Source: Betaproteobacteria bacterium UBA931 (GTDB lineage Bacteria; Pseudomonadota; Gammaproteobacteria; Burkholderiales; Casimicrobiaceae). Taken from it: a stretch of 8,622 nt of DNA. Below the pieces are notes generated by a model. The model ran no database searches and had not been told where the DNA came from. It saw nothing but the letters and a program-made list of their open reading frames with translations. This document shows positions 1 to 5,826 of the stretch, one piece after another (position 1 is the stretch's first letter; every line of letters begins with the position of its first letter). The DNA lies in the NCBI GenBank assembly GCA_002293615.1, contig DBDN01000050.1:1-8622 (forward strand). Direction: 5' to 3'. Position numbers and translations under genes: made by a program.

Positions 1-62
1 CACTTTTAAACCATAATTGACAGACCGTTGGCCAGAGTGGCGCCGAGAAAACTACCTTGATC

Positions 63-200
63 ATGCAACCGGACGGAACGATCACCATTACGGGGGATGT
101 CACGGTCGAAGGCGATGTGATCGCCAACGGGGTGTCATTGCTCAACCACGTTCATACCGATGTGGTGCCCGGAAACATGCTGTCAGGGCCGCCGGAGTGA
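63..200 (+). pseudogene. C-terminal fragment of a phage baseplate assembly protein V / spike (gpV, Mu gp45-like)
   Basis: From the ATG at 63 this frame encodes 45 residues, beginning MQPDGTITITGDVTVEGDVI and ending in NHVHTDVVPGNMLSGPPE. The alternating beta-strand pattern, followed by an NGVSL segment, an HxH pair and a Gly/Pro tail, is what I know from the extreme C-terminus of V-type spike proteins, the needle that pierces the cell envelope at the tip of a contractile tail. Plausible family sequence (AEKTTLI) continues upstream of the ATG, back to about position 21. An in-frame TGA lies at 18-20, and all three forward frames carry a stop within the first 20 bases (7-9, 14-16 and 18-20). 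A full V protein is usually about 200 residues, so this is a broken gene end, a recombination remnant, or a small separately translated tip protein. No good Shine-Dalgarno site precedes the ATG or the in-frame TTG at 57. The assignment is by pattern; the status is uncertain because the upstream sequence is missing. Confidence 0.55.
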
Positions 201-250
201 TGATGTAACAACAAAAAGACATGCATTAATGACGGTTGCAATCGTAAATG

Positions 251-280
251 TTGAAAAATCTTAGCAAACAGCTATATTAT
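251..280 (+). promoter_or_regulatory. Candidate sigma70 promoter for the toxin-antitoxin operon
   Basis: TTGAAA at 251-256 (5/6 match to the -35 consensus) is followed by TATTAT at 275-280 with an 18-base spacer, or by TATATT at 273-278 with a 16-base spacer; both are 5/6 to the -10 consensus. It lies in the AT-rich 143-bp gap before the gene at 344. A 6-bp inverted repeat (CTCATT 295-300 / AATGAG 314-319) sits downstream, between the promoter and the Shine-Dalgarno site, where an autoregulatory operator or hairpin could be. The match is by eye only. Confidence 0.45.
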
Positions 281-343
281 ACGTACGCCTGACGCTCATT
301 AAACAGTCTGGTAAATGAGGACTTTGAAAGGAGGGCGGTAAAA

Positions 344-880
344 ATGTCTCCTACAGTTATATCACACAACACTCTTCAAGAAGCCGATTTGCTTAGTCTC
401 AATTTCATAATTGAGGCCAGTAGCGCGCGTTCTTTAGATCTTTTACGGGCAGTCGATGCGACACTCGGCTGGTTGTGCACACAAAAAGATGTGTTTGATA
501 AATTTCTAGTGTTTACCCGTCAATATCACGAAACAATCAAAACTCTTGAAGCAGATAACACACCGCTCGACCCTGATGGAAGAGCAGAAGCATCTTTTAA
601 TCTAGCACTTGATTTGCTGGACAAATACTACAACACTCTTTCTTCAAAAAGAGAGAGCGCTCGGAATGACCGTCGGTTAACAGATGAAGACGGTATAGCT
701 GATGGATATACATCTCTAATGGAATCTGTTCGAAACCTTCACGAACGACTTTCTGATTTAGCTTGGTGTGTTGGTGAGAATGATGTTGATGTGGAGCTTT
801 CAGGTTCACATAAAATCAGCAACAGACGCACCTATAAAAAAAATGAAATAAAACAGCTTCTCGAAGACCTGAAAAAGTGA
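344..880 (+). CDS. Putative antitoxin-position protein of a RelE/ParE-type toxin-antitoxin operon (uncharacterised family)
   Basis: This encodes a 178-residue, soluble, charged, probably mostly helical protein with no signal peptide or membrane segment. The start is well supported: AAAGGAGG at 327-334 lies nine bases before the ATG. It resembles an uncharacterised family that I recall in front of RelE-like genes. Recognisable stretches are the N-terminal EASSARSLDLLRAVDATLGW (24-43), the central KRESARNDRRLTDEDGI (102-118) and the LHERLSDLAWCVGENDVD segment (132-149). The last 30 residues are basic and then leucine/lysine-rich (KKNEIKQLLEDLKK), and could be the toxin-wrapping tail. Its stop overlaps the start of the toxin-like gene as GTGA, which implies translational coupling. 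Typical RelE-family antitoxins are 70-100 residues and carry a recognisable helix-turn-helix or ribbon-helix-helix; none is evident here. The antitoxin role is inferred from position. The gene is visibly more AT-rich than the phage genes to the right. Confidence 0.6.
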   Translation: MSPTVISHNTLQEADLLSLNFIIEASSARSLDLLRAVDATLGWLCTQKDVFDKFLVFTRQYHETIKTLEADNTPLDPDGRAEASFNLALDLLDKYYNTLSSKRESARNDRRLTDEDGIADGYTSLMESVRNLHERLSDLAWCVGENDVDVELSGSHKISNRRTYKKNEIKQLLEDLKK

Positions 881-1176
881 CTAATCACGGCGTAAATTTA
901 ATTGAAAGAATTGAATTTACTGATCCGTTCAAGAAACAGTATAAAAAGCTTCCTCCAGATATTTTAGTGATGGTTGATGAAGCGTTATTGGATTTGGTCA
1001 AAACGCCAATACCTAAAAGACTCCGTTTTGAGAAATTGACTTGTTGCCGAAAGCCCAACATCTATACGATCCACGTTACGCAGAACCATTCATATAAAAT
1101 ATCTTTTGAGATTGAGGGTGGCATAGCAAAACTCAGACGCGTGGCAACGCATAAAGAGATAGATCGGAAACCTTGA
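877..1176 (+). CDS. RelE/ParE-superfamily toxin (putative mRNA interferase)
   Basis: This 99-residue protein has the small RelE/YafQ-like fold pattern. An N-terminal strand plus FKKQYKKLPP helix start (18-27) and a second helix (about 28-43) come first. Next is the strand region RLRFEKL...NIYTIHVT (48-68), then YKISFEIEGGIAKLRRV (73-89), and a final THKEIDR (91-97). In RelE/YafQ toxins the C-terminal strand carries basic and His residues used for ribosome-dependent mRNA cleavage; here R87, R88 and H92 are the natural candidates, with R50 and K53 also possible. The start is GTG at 877, inside the stop of the upstream gene (GTGA); an in-frame TGA at 844-846 and no earlier start codon make this the only sensible choice. 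No strong Shine-Dalgarno site is present, so translation is probably coupled to the upstream gene, as in many toxin-antitoxin operons. ParE-like gyrase poisoning cannot be excluded from sequence alone. Confidence 0.72.
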   Translation: MTNHGVNLIERIEFTDPFKKQYKKLPPDILVMVDEALLDLVKTPIPKRLRFEKLTCCRKPNIYTIHVTQNHSYKISFEIEGGIAKLRRVATHKEIDRKP

Positions 1177-1192
1177 TGAAAATGCAGCCAAG

Positions 1193-1218
1193 AACACCGG
1201 CTTTTGCCGGTGTTTTTT
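1193..1218 (+). terminator. Intrinsic terminator of the toxin-antitoxin operon
   Basis: A perfect 9-bp stem (AACACCGGC 1193-1201 / GCCGGTGTT 1206-1214) with a TTTT loop is followed by four more T (1215-1218). It sits 17 bases after the toxin stop, in the 67-bp gap between the convergent genes. The T-tract is on the plus strand; read from the minus strand the stem is followed only by CTTGG, so it should terminate mainly the plus-strand operon. Confidence 0.85.
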
Positions 1219-1243
1219 CATCAATCGGTCACATGCAAGTCCT

Positions 1244-2740
1244 TTATGGCCATTGAGGCCAATTTGGACTCTTGCCGTTTTCGCCAACAAAGGAACTTCT
1301 GGGATATGCATTGCATGAAAACTTCCGGAGAGTGTCTTCTCCGCATACGGCTACGGTGTTTAATTCGGTTTTAGCCATAACCCAACATCCGCGAACGGGT
1401 GATGGTGTGAATCCTTTAGTATGCTGAACCACACAGTTCGAAAATGAAAACGCGCTGAATTTGCAGCTTCGGATAGCTGACGCGAAGTCATAATAATCGG
1501 TCAACGTAAAGAAAGAGGCTTTCGCTAGACGAAGCGAACCATCTCTTTCCAAGTCAAGATCGCATGGCTCATCGTGCAGGATGGTAATTGTTCTATCGGA
1601 CTGGCGGAAAGCAATAGGCCAACCAGAATAAAGTGCAGTATCGTTTTCAGATATCTTTTCTTTGCCCTTATTTTTCTCTACAAAATTAAGAATCTCATTA
1701 TCACGTATAGTTAAAGCCAAATTGCTCGAAATTGAATTGTCTATATGAACCTCATGGTGATCTACCATTGTTATAGTCAAGCCACCATCGGTGTCCCATA
1801 TATTATTCATAATAACGGTTCGTTTTTCCTGATTTACTCTTTTATCTTCTTCAGGTTCTCCAAACAGTGCTTTAAGACGGTTTTTCAATAAAATAACTGA
1901 ATCATTGTTACCGGCATCATACGAAAAACTTAAACCATATCCAGATATGTCTCCATTGGTGTTTATGCCAATAGAAATGTAATCGCATGTTTCATAATTA
2001 TTAAAATCGTTAATAGGACAGTTTTTAACGTTTTTAATTTGGCAATATTCACCGCGCGGATTGGGTTTGCAGTCAACCTTTTCCCCCGCTCTTTGGGCTT
2101 CTTTCAAAAACATTTCTTTTACAGGGAACACAACAAAACCAATTTCCTTTGAGATTTTCTGAAAAGCGTCTAACCGGTCTTTTTGATTATTGATAATTAT
2201 TTTGTTTTTTTCTCTCTCACATGCTTCCATCGTTCGGAAGAAATTGAACTTTGAAACACTTCCATCTTCGTACATGCCAGTGATAACAAAATGATCATTT
2301 TTCTCATTGCCAGAATAGGTCTCTGTTACTTTGTTCTGGTTACCCCACAAGGAAGCAGGGATTCTATCTTCCTTCTCGCAATCATTGCCCCAAAGAAGCA
2401 CGAGCGGAGATAACTTACTCCATTCGCCATGTAGTATTTTGCTTTTGTAGTAGTCAGATCTTTTTGAAAACCATTGCAATAAGCACTCTTTATCCTTGCA
2501 GTTTTCTTCCCTCCATTTCCATGCTTTACGCGATTCATCGGCATCGAAATATGTTGTTTCTTTCGCCTTTTTATGGATTTCATTTGCCTGACGGTCAAGC
2601 GTTGCCAATTCTGAATCCGCACATATCAGCTTTTCTGCGACGCTCTTGGCTTTAGAGCAATCGAAGCTGGGGCGAATTTCCGCTGATGCAATGCAAGGAA
2701 GGATAAAAAGAACGGTAGAGACAAAAATAACTTTCTTCAT
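1244..2740 (-). CDS. Secreted/periplasmic protein with N-terminal LprI-like (DUF1311) domain and unrecognised C-terminal region
   Basis: This encodes 498 residues. A clear signal peptide (MKK, hydrophobic core 4-15, cleavage likely after ASA at 18-20) predicts export. Residues about 26-94 match the LprI-type lysozyme-inhibitor-like/DUF1311 pattern: FDCSKA...EKLICADSELATLD, a helical spacer, then W..REENC...EC, with cysteines at 28, 40, 81 and 86 suited to two disulfides. That domain is normally most of a roughly 100-200 residue protein; the remaining 400 residues are Cys- and aromatic-rich and I do not recognise them. The start is supported by GGAG six bases before the ATG. LprI of Mycobacterium inhibits lysozyme; whether this protein does so, or uses the domain otherwise, is not shown. 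It is antisense to the surrounding phage genes and AT-rich (for example, 30% GC in 2161-2220), which fits a cargo gene acting at the host envelope. The ending NWPQWP is unusual. Confidence 0.7.
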   Translation of the reverse strand: MKKVIFVSTVLFILPCIASAEIRPSFDCSKAKSVAEKLICADSELATLDRQANEIHKKAKETTYFDADESRKAWKWREENCKDKECLLQWFSKRSDYYKSKILHGEWSKLSPLVLLWGNDCEKEDRIPASLWGNQNKVTETYSGNEKNDHFVITGMYEDGSVSKFNFFRTMEACEREKNKIIINNQKDRLDAFQKISKEIGFVVFPVKEMFLKEAQRAGEKVDCKPNPRGEYCQIKNVKNCPINDFNNYETCDYISIGINTNGDISGYGLSFSYDAGNNDSVILLKNRLKALFGEPEEDKRVNQEKRTVIMNNIWDTDGGLTITMVDHHEVHIDNSISSNLALTIRDNEILNFVEKNKGKEKISENDTALYSGWPIAFRQSDRTITILHDEPCDLDLERDGSLRLAKASFFTLTDYYDFASAIRSCKFSAFSFSNCVVQHTKGFTPSPVRGCWVMAKTELNTVAVCGEDTLRKFSCNAYPRSSFVGENGKSPNWPQWP

Positions 2741-2762
2741 TGAATTCTCCAGTTTGTTTTCC

Positions 2763-2816
2763 TGTCTGGGGCAATGTCGTGACGCTACGATGCCATTATG
2801 CCATTATCGCCAGACA
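2763..2816. repeat. Inverted repeat and tandem 8-mer in the divergent intergenic region
   Basis: TGTCTGG at 2763-2769 and CCAGACA at 2810-2816 form an inverted repeat separated by 40 bases. Between them, ATGCCATT occurs twice in tandem (2790-2805). The region separates the minus-strand LprI-like gene from the plus-strand baseplate operon. Each tandem unit followed by AT gives a TGCCATTAT, which reads as a weak extended -10 element on the plus strand. This could be an operator/promoter region; no function is shown. Confidence 0.35.
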
Positions 2817-2831
2817 TTTTTCCATTGTTGA
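2803..2831 (-). promoter_or_regulatory. Candidate promoter for the LprI-like gene
   Basis: On the minus strand, TCAACA (2831-2826, 4/6 to the -35 consensus) and GATAAT (2808-2803, 5/6 to the -10 consensus) are separated by 17 bases. Transcription would start about 55 bases before the ATG at 2740. It lies between two divergent genes (the baseplate gene begins at 2845), so it could affect expression of both. The match is by eye only. Confidence 0.35.
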
Positions 2832-2844
2832 CAGGATGGGTTGA

Positions 2845-4089
2845 ATGACGCCAACGTCACAGAAAAACCGTCCTATTACCCTTACAGGCGGAAGCGGGAC
2901 GTGTGAATTCACTATTCGGCCAGAAGACCTTCAGTGGACGGAGCCGTCGCGAATTGCTGCGATGCAAACGCTTGGCGGTGCGTGGGTTGATGCTTTCGGC
3001 CCCGGAGTGGCGACCATCGTGATTTCCGGGCATACCGGTTGGAAAGGCCCGGTCAAGGGTGGTTCTGATTGGGAAGCCAAATTCATGGAGCTTTACCAGG
3101 TCGCTTTTAAAGGCTGGCACGACATAGTCGAGTCCACCAAGGATCCTGAAGCACCCAACATGGAATTTGTGGATACGCTTGACCAGCGCTGCGTTATCGT
3201 CGCGCCGCAAAACTTCATCCTGAAGCGCAGTAAAACGCGTCCGCTGTTAATGCAGTACAACATTTCGTTTCTGGTGATGCGCGATGTTGGCGCTCCCGGT
3301 GGTGGCGGTGGTGATGAAGCAAAATCGCCGCTTGAGCAGTTCACCGAGGCCATGGAAAGTATGCGCAACACCCTTGGCCAGATTCAAGGCTGGTTAAATA
3401 CGGCCATGAGTGCGTTGAGCGGCAATCCTGGTTCTATCGTAGCGCTCATCAATGAATTTTTCGGGCCGGAGGTCGGCGCGGCAGTCGATGCGGTTTTGGG
3501 AACGGTGAATAATGGTCTGGGGATATTCAATACCATTTCTGATGGCTTATCGCCGACAAAACCAGGTTTCAGCTTTACCGGGGATATGAACAACAACATT
3601 ATTCCCAACAGCGAATCATCCTCATCCGCCGAAAGCGTGCAGAACCTGATGGATACAGTAGTGGGGCTATGCGATGCAGGCGATGTTGCCATATCCCATT
3701 TATTGCAGAGCGAAGCGGCCAATCGCCTTGGCTCTGTGGAGCGTTCGCAGCTGATGGAGGTCAGAGCGACCTTGCATAACGCTGTTTGCCTGTTTTCCAA
3801 TGCATTTCGGCAATCTCTATTGCAATATCCCGATTACACGCCGCTGTATGGCGCATCGACGTGTTCATCTACGTTATTTGGGCGGTCATTGTCGCCGTGG
3901 CGCGATGAAAACCCATTTGAACTGTTGATGCCGGTTGAGACGCCTTACGTGTCGCAAAGCGTCGAGGCGATGCACGCCGTCCGAGCCCTGGAGCAGTCTG
4001 ACCCGGTGCTGTATCCGCTGCAAAGCACGGCGGTGGCGGCGTATTTGCACACATTGTCGTCCGGTACGACATTCCGAAAGGTAATGTGA
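2845..4089 (+). CDS. Phage baseplate/tail protein (gp53/XkdP-like N-terminal region)
   Basis: This encodes 414 residues. The N-terminal part (about 10-145) has a beta-rich pattern that I associate with a conserved baseplate protein family upstream of W/J genes: TLGGAWVDAFGPGVATIVISG (42-62), HTGWKG (63-68), F...WHD (88-93), MEFVDTLD (106-113) and KRSKTRPLLMQYNISFLV (127-144). A Gly-rich linker (GAPGGGGGD, 149-157) leads into a helical, low-complexity middle. The C-terminal YTPLYGASTCSSTLFGRSLSPWRDENPF (331-358) is another family hallmark. Relatives of the XkdP/gp53 type often end in a LysM domain; here no LysM is present at the C-terminus, but one begins the next protein, whose ATG is one base after this stop. 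AGGATGGG at 2833-2840 is a reasonable ribosome-binding site four bases before the ATG. It is probably structural, in the baseplate hub-wedge region; the exact position is inferred. Confidence 0.6.
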   Translation: MTPTSQKNRPITLTGGSGTCEFTIRPEDLQWTEPSRIAAMQTLGGAWVDAFGPGVATIVISGHTGWKGPVKGGSDWEAKFMELYQVAFKGWHDIVESTKDPEAPNMEFVDTLDQRCVIVAPQNFILKRSKTRPLLMQYNISFLVMRDVGAPGGGGGDEAKSPLEQFTEAMESMRNTLGQIQGWLNTAMSALSGNPGSIVALINEFFGPEVGAAVDAVLGTVNNGLGIFNTISDGLSPTKPGFSFTGDMNNNIIPNSESSSSAESVQNLMDTVVGLCDAGDVAISHLLQSEAANRLGSVERSQLMEVRATLHNAVCLFSNAFRQSLLQYPDYTPLYGASTCSSTLFGRSLSPWRDENPFELLMPVETPYVSQSVEAMHAVRALEQSDPVLYPLQSTAVAAYLHTLSSGTTFRKVM

Positions 4090-4090
4090 A

Positions 4091-4708
4091 ATGGCCGCGC
4101 CTGTGGTTGAACTGAATGGCTTTCGGCGTGTGCAGCTGCGCTATGGCGAGACATTGCAGCAGTTGTCCGCGCGTGAACTTGGCGATGCTGCGGCGTGGGT
4201 TCAGATTGCCGCGCTGAACAATCTGATGCCGCCATACGTTACCGGTGATGCTGACCGGGCCGGGCGCCGCGTTGCGCTGTATGGCGATACGTTGATGATA
4301 CCGGCGCCGTCGCGCGACATTGAGCCGGGTTATACCATCGCGGAAGATGTGCTCAAGCAAGATGTGGCGTTAACGCGCGGTGTACTTACCGAAGTTGGTG
4401 GCGATTTCGGCATTGTGGCCGGTCATGAAAATCTCAAACAAGCATTGATACATCGGGTTGCAACAGAGCCCGGGGAATTGATATTTCATCTTGAGTACGG
4501 ATGCGACGTACATAAGCTTAAGGGCGATAAAAACAATCCTGTTTCGGCGCTGCGCGGCGCCAAGTACGTTGAGCGTGCTGTCCTGTCCGATCCGCGCATC
4601 GATCGAGTCGGCCGCGCTACGGCAGAAGTGAATGGCGATGAGGTGCGCGTCGAAGTATCGGGGCAAACGGTGACAGGGCATCCGGTCGATATTATCGAGG
4701 GGGTATAG
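4091..4708 (+). CDS. Baseplate wedge protein: LysM domain fused to gp25/gpW-like domain
   Basis: This encodes 205 residues in two parts. Residues about 10-73 look like a LysM-type module: RRVQLRYGETLQQLSARELGDAAAWVQIAALNNL, then YGDTLMIPAP, the usual 'gets-recognised as a loaded, wound, positioned' LysM signature of T4 gp53-like proteins. Residues about 103-200 are a gp25/GPW domain: GDFGIVAGHENLKQALIHRV, PGE at 127-129, EYGC at 135-138, AKYVERAVLSDPRI at 157-170, and a terminal beta region. gp25 (gpW in P2, gp46 in Mu) is a lysozyme-fold-derived structural component of the wedge near the inner baseplate; in T4 it sits together with gp53, which carries a LysM domain. Here both elements are in one chain. 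The ATG follows the preceding stop by one base (TGA-A-ATG), and the next gene starts two bases after this stop, so the three form one translational unit. Confidence 0.82.
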   Translation: MAAPVVELNGFRRVQLRYGETLQQLSARELGDAAAWVQIAALNNLMPPYVTGDADRAGRRVALYGDTLMIPAPSRDIEPGYTIAEDVLKQDVALTRGVLTEVGGDFGIVAGHENLKQALIHRVATEPGELIFHLEYGCDVHKLKGDKNNPVSALRGAKYVERAVLSDPRIDRVGRATAEVNGDEVRVEVSGQTVTGHPVDIIEGV

Positions 4709-4710
4709 CT

Positions 4711-5826
4711 GTGGCATTCCAGATTAAAGACTTCGCCAGCATCACGTCCAGCATGGTCAACCACATGCGGGCGACGCAGGACAAGATCACTGACTTTCAC
4801 ATCGGGGCGGTCGCGCGCACGTTGGTGGAGGCGCCAGCGGTTGAAATTGATGAATTCTACCAGCGCGTACTGCACGGGTTACTCGAAGCCATACCGGTTG
4901 CGGTGTACAAGGCTTTTGATTTTGACCAGTTGCCCGCGTCAACGGCGGGCGGGTTTGTCCGGTTTTCGACGGATTTGCCTGTATTGCAGCCGGTGCCGAT
5001 ACCTGTTGGTACGGTGTTGCAGCGCCCGGACACGCGCTTGAAATTCATTACCGTCGAAGAAGCGGAGATCCCGTCGGACAGCAATTTTGTTGACGTCCGC
5101 GTGCGCGCCGAATGGTCTGGTCTCGACGGGAACGCACCGTCGGGCACCATTACGGAGATGGTCGGATATATCCCGCAAGTGACATCCGTGACCAATCTTG
5201 ATCCGTTAACCGGCGGCAAAGACGCTGAATCGCCGGAGGAAAGAAAAGCCAGGTTCATCGATTACATCGGGTCATTGTCGCGCGGTACCGTCTGGGCGGT
5301 CGTGTACGCGGCAAGAAAGTCGCAAGTGCTGGACGCCGGCGGCGTGCCCATCGAATACGTTTCGCGCGTCGGCGTGTATGAAGAGGCCGGGTACGCGGAA
5401 ATCTACATCTACGGCAGCAACGGCGTTCCGTCGGAAGGTCTTATCGCCGAAGCCCAGGGCGTTATCGACGGCGATTACGATGCGATTACGCACACGTGGA
5501 CGCCGGGTTATCGACCTGTCGGCGTGCACGTGCAGGTGACACCGATGACCGAAAAAGTGGTCAATGTGGCGTTGCGTATCAAAATGCTTGACGGATACGT
5601 TGGCACACAAGAAACCATTAACAGGATACGTGATCGTCTGGCGTCTCAGTTTTTTGGGATCAATCCCGGCGGTGTGCTTTATATTGAGCAGATTGTCGAA
5701 GCGGCTTTATCAGTCACCGGCGTCGAGCGTGTCTTGATCGAAAACGACGCCAATATCACGTGCGCGGCTTATGAGGTATTGGTGCTGGGTGACCTCGATG
5801 TGGAGTGGTGGAATGGCGGCGGTTAG
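4711..5826 (+). CDS. Baseplate assembly protein J
   Basis: This 371-residue protein is a clear member of the Baseplate_J family (P2 gpJ, Mu gp47, T4 gp6-like), the dimerising wedge component that forms the iris ring of the baseplate. Signatures are the N-terminal IGAVARTLVEAPAVEIDEFYQ (32-52) with LLEAIPVAVYKAFDFDQLPA, the central DPLTGGKDAESPEERKARF, and the core around SLSRGTVWAVVYAARKS followed by VSRVGVYEEAGYAEIYIYGSNG. The family's C-terminal region, with EQIVEAALSVTGVERV, is intact. The start is GTG at 4711, supported by GAGGGGG at 4697-4703 and the two-base gap from the previous stop. The last 14 bases overlap the next gene. The length is normal for the family and the base composition matches the neighbouring phage genes (for example, 68% GC in 5281-5340). 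Confidence 0.95.
   Translation: MAFQIKDFASITSSMVNHMRATQDKITDFHIGAVARTLVEAPAVEIDEFYQRVLHGLLEAIPVAVYKAFDFDQLPASTAGGFVRFSTDLPVLQPVPIPVGTVLQRPDTRLKFITVEEAEIPSDSNFVDVRVRAEWSGLDGNAPSGTITEMVGYIPQVTSVTNLDPLTGGKDAESPEERKARFIDYIGSLSRGTVWAVVYAARKSQVLDAGGVPIEYVSRVGVYEEAGYAEIYIYGSNGVPSEGLIAEAQGVIDGDYDAITHTWTPGYRPVGVHVQVTPMTEKVVNVALRIKMLDGYVGTQETINRIRDRLASQFFGINPGGVLYIEQIVEAALSVTGVERVLIENDANITCAAYEVLVLGDLDVEWWNGGG

Noticed and set aside
17..208. A TTG-started 63-codon reading frame overlapping the V-spike fragment
   Set aside because: Its product is Arg/His-rich and unlike any family I know, while the frame beginning at 63 gives a sensible V-type C-terminus over the same bases.
836..843. Run of eight A near the end of the antitoxin-position gene as a -1 frameshift site that would fuse it to the toxin
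   Set aside because: A -1 shift does enter the toxin frame, but a TGA occurs there at once (844-846), so no fusion could be made.
1247..1261. TGGCC/GGCCA hairpin at the end of the minus-strand gene as its terminator
   Set aside because: The stem is only 5 bp, lies inside the coding sequence (NWPQWP), and has no following T-run on the minus strand.
2828..2833. Perfect TTGACA as a plus-strand promoter for the 2845 gene
   Set aside because: Its -10 element would fall inside the coding sequence (about 2851-2856), downstream of the start codon, and no good -10 is there.
3093..3800. Open frames on the minus strand under the 2845 gene, and similar ones under the other baseplate genes
   Set aside because: They lack convincing ribosome-binding sites, are antisense to strongly supported genes, and have compositions expected of out-of-frame shadows in GC-rich coding DNA.
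5771..5812. Earlier in-frame ATG for the tail I-like gene
   Set aside because: It would place the start 56 bases inside the J gene with no good ribosome-binding site; the ATG at 5813 has GGAGTGG just upstream and the family-like N-terminus.
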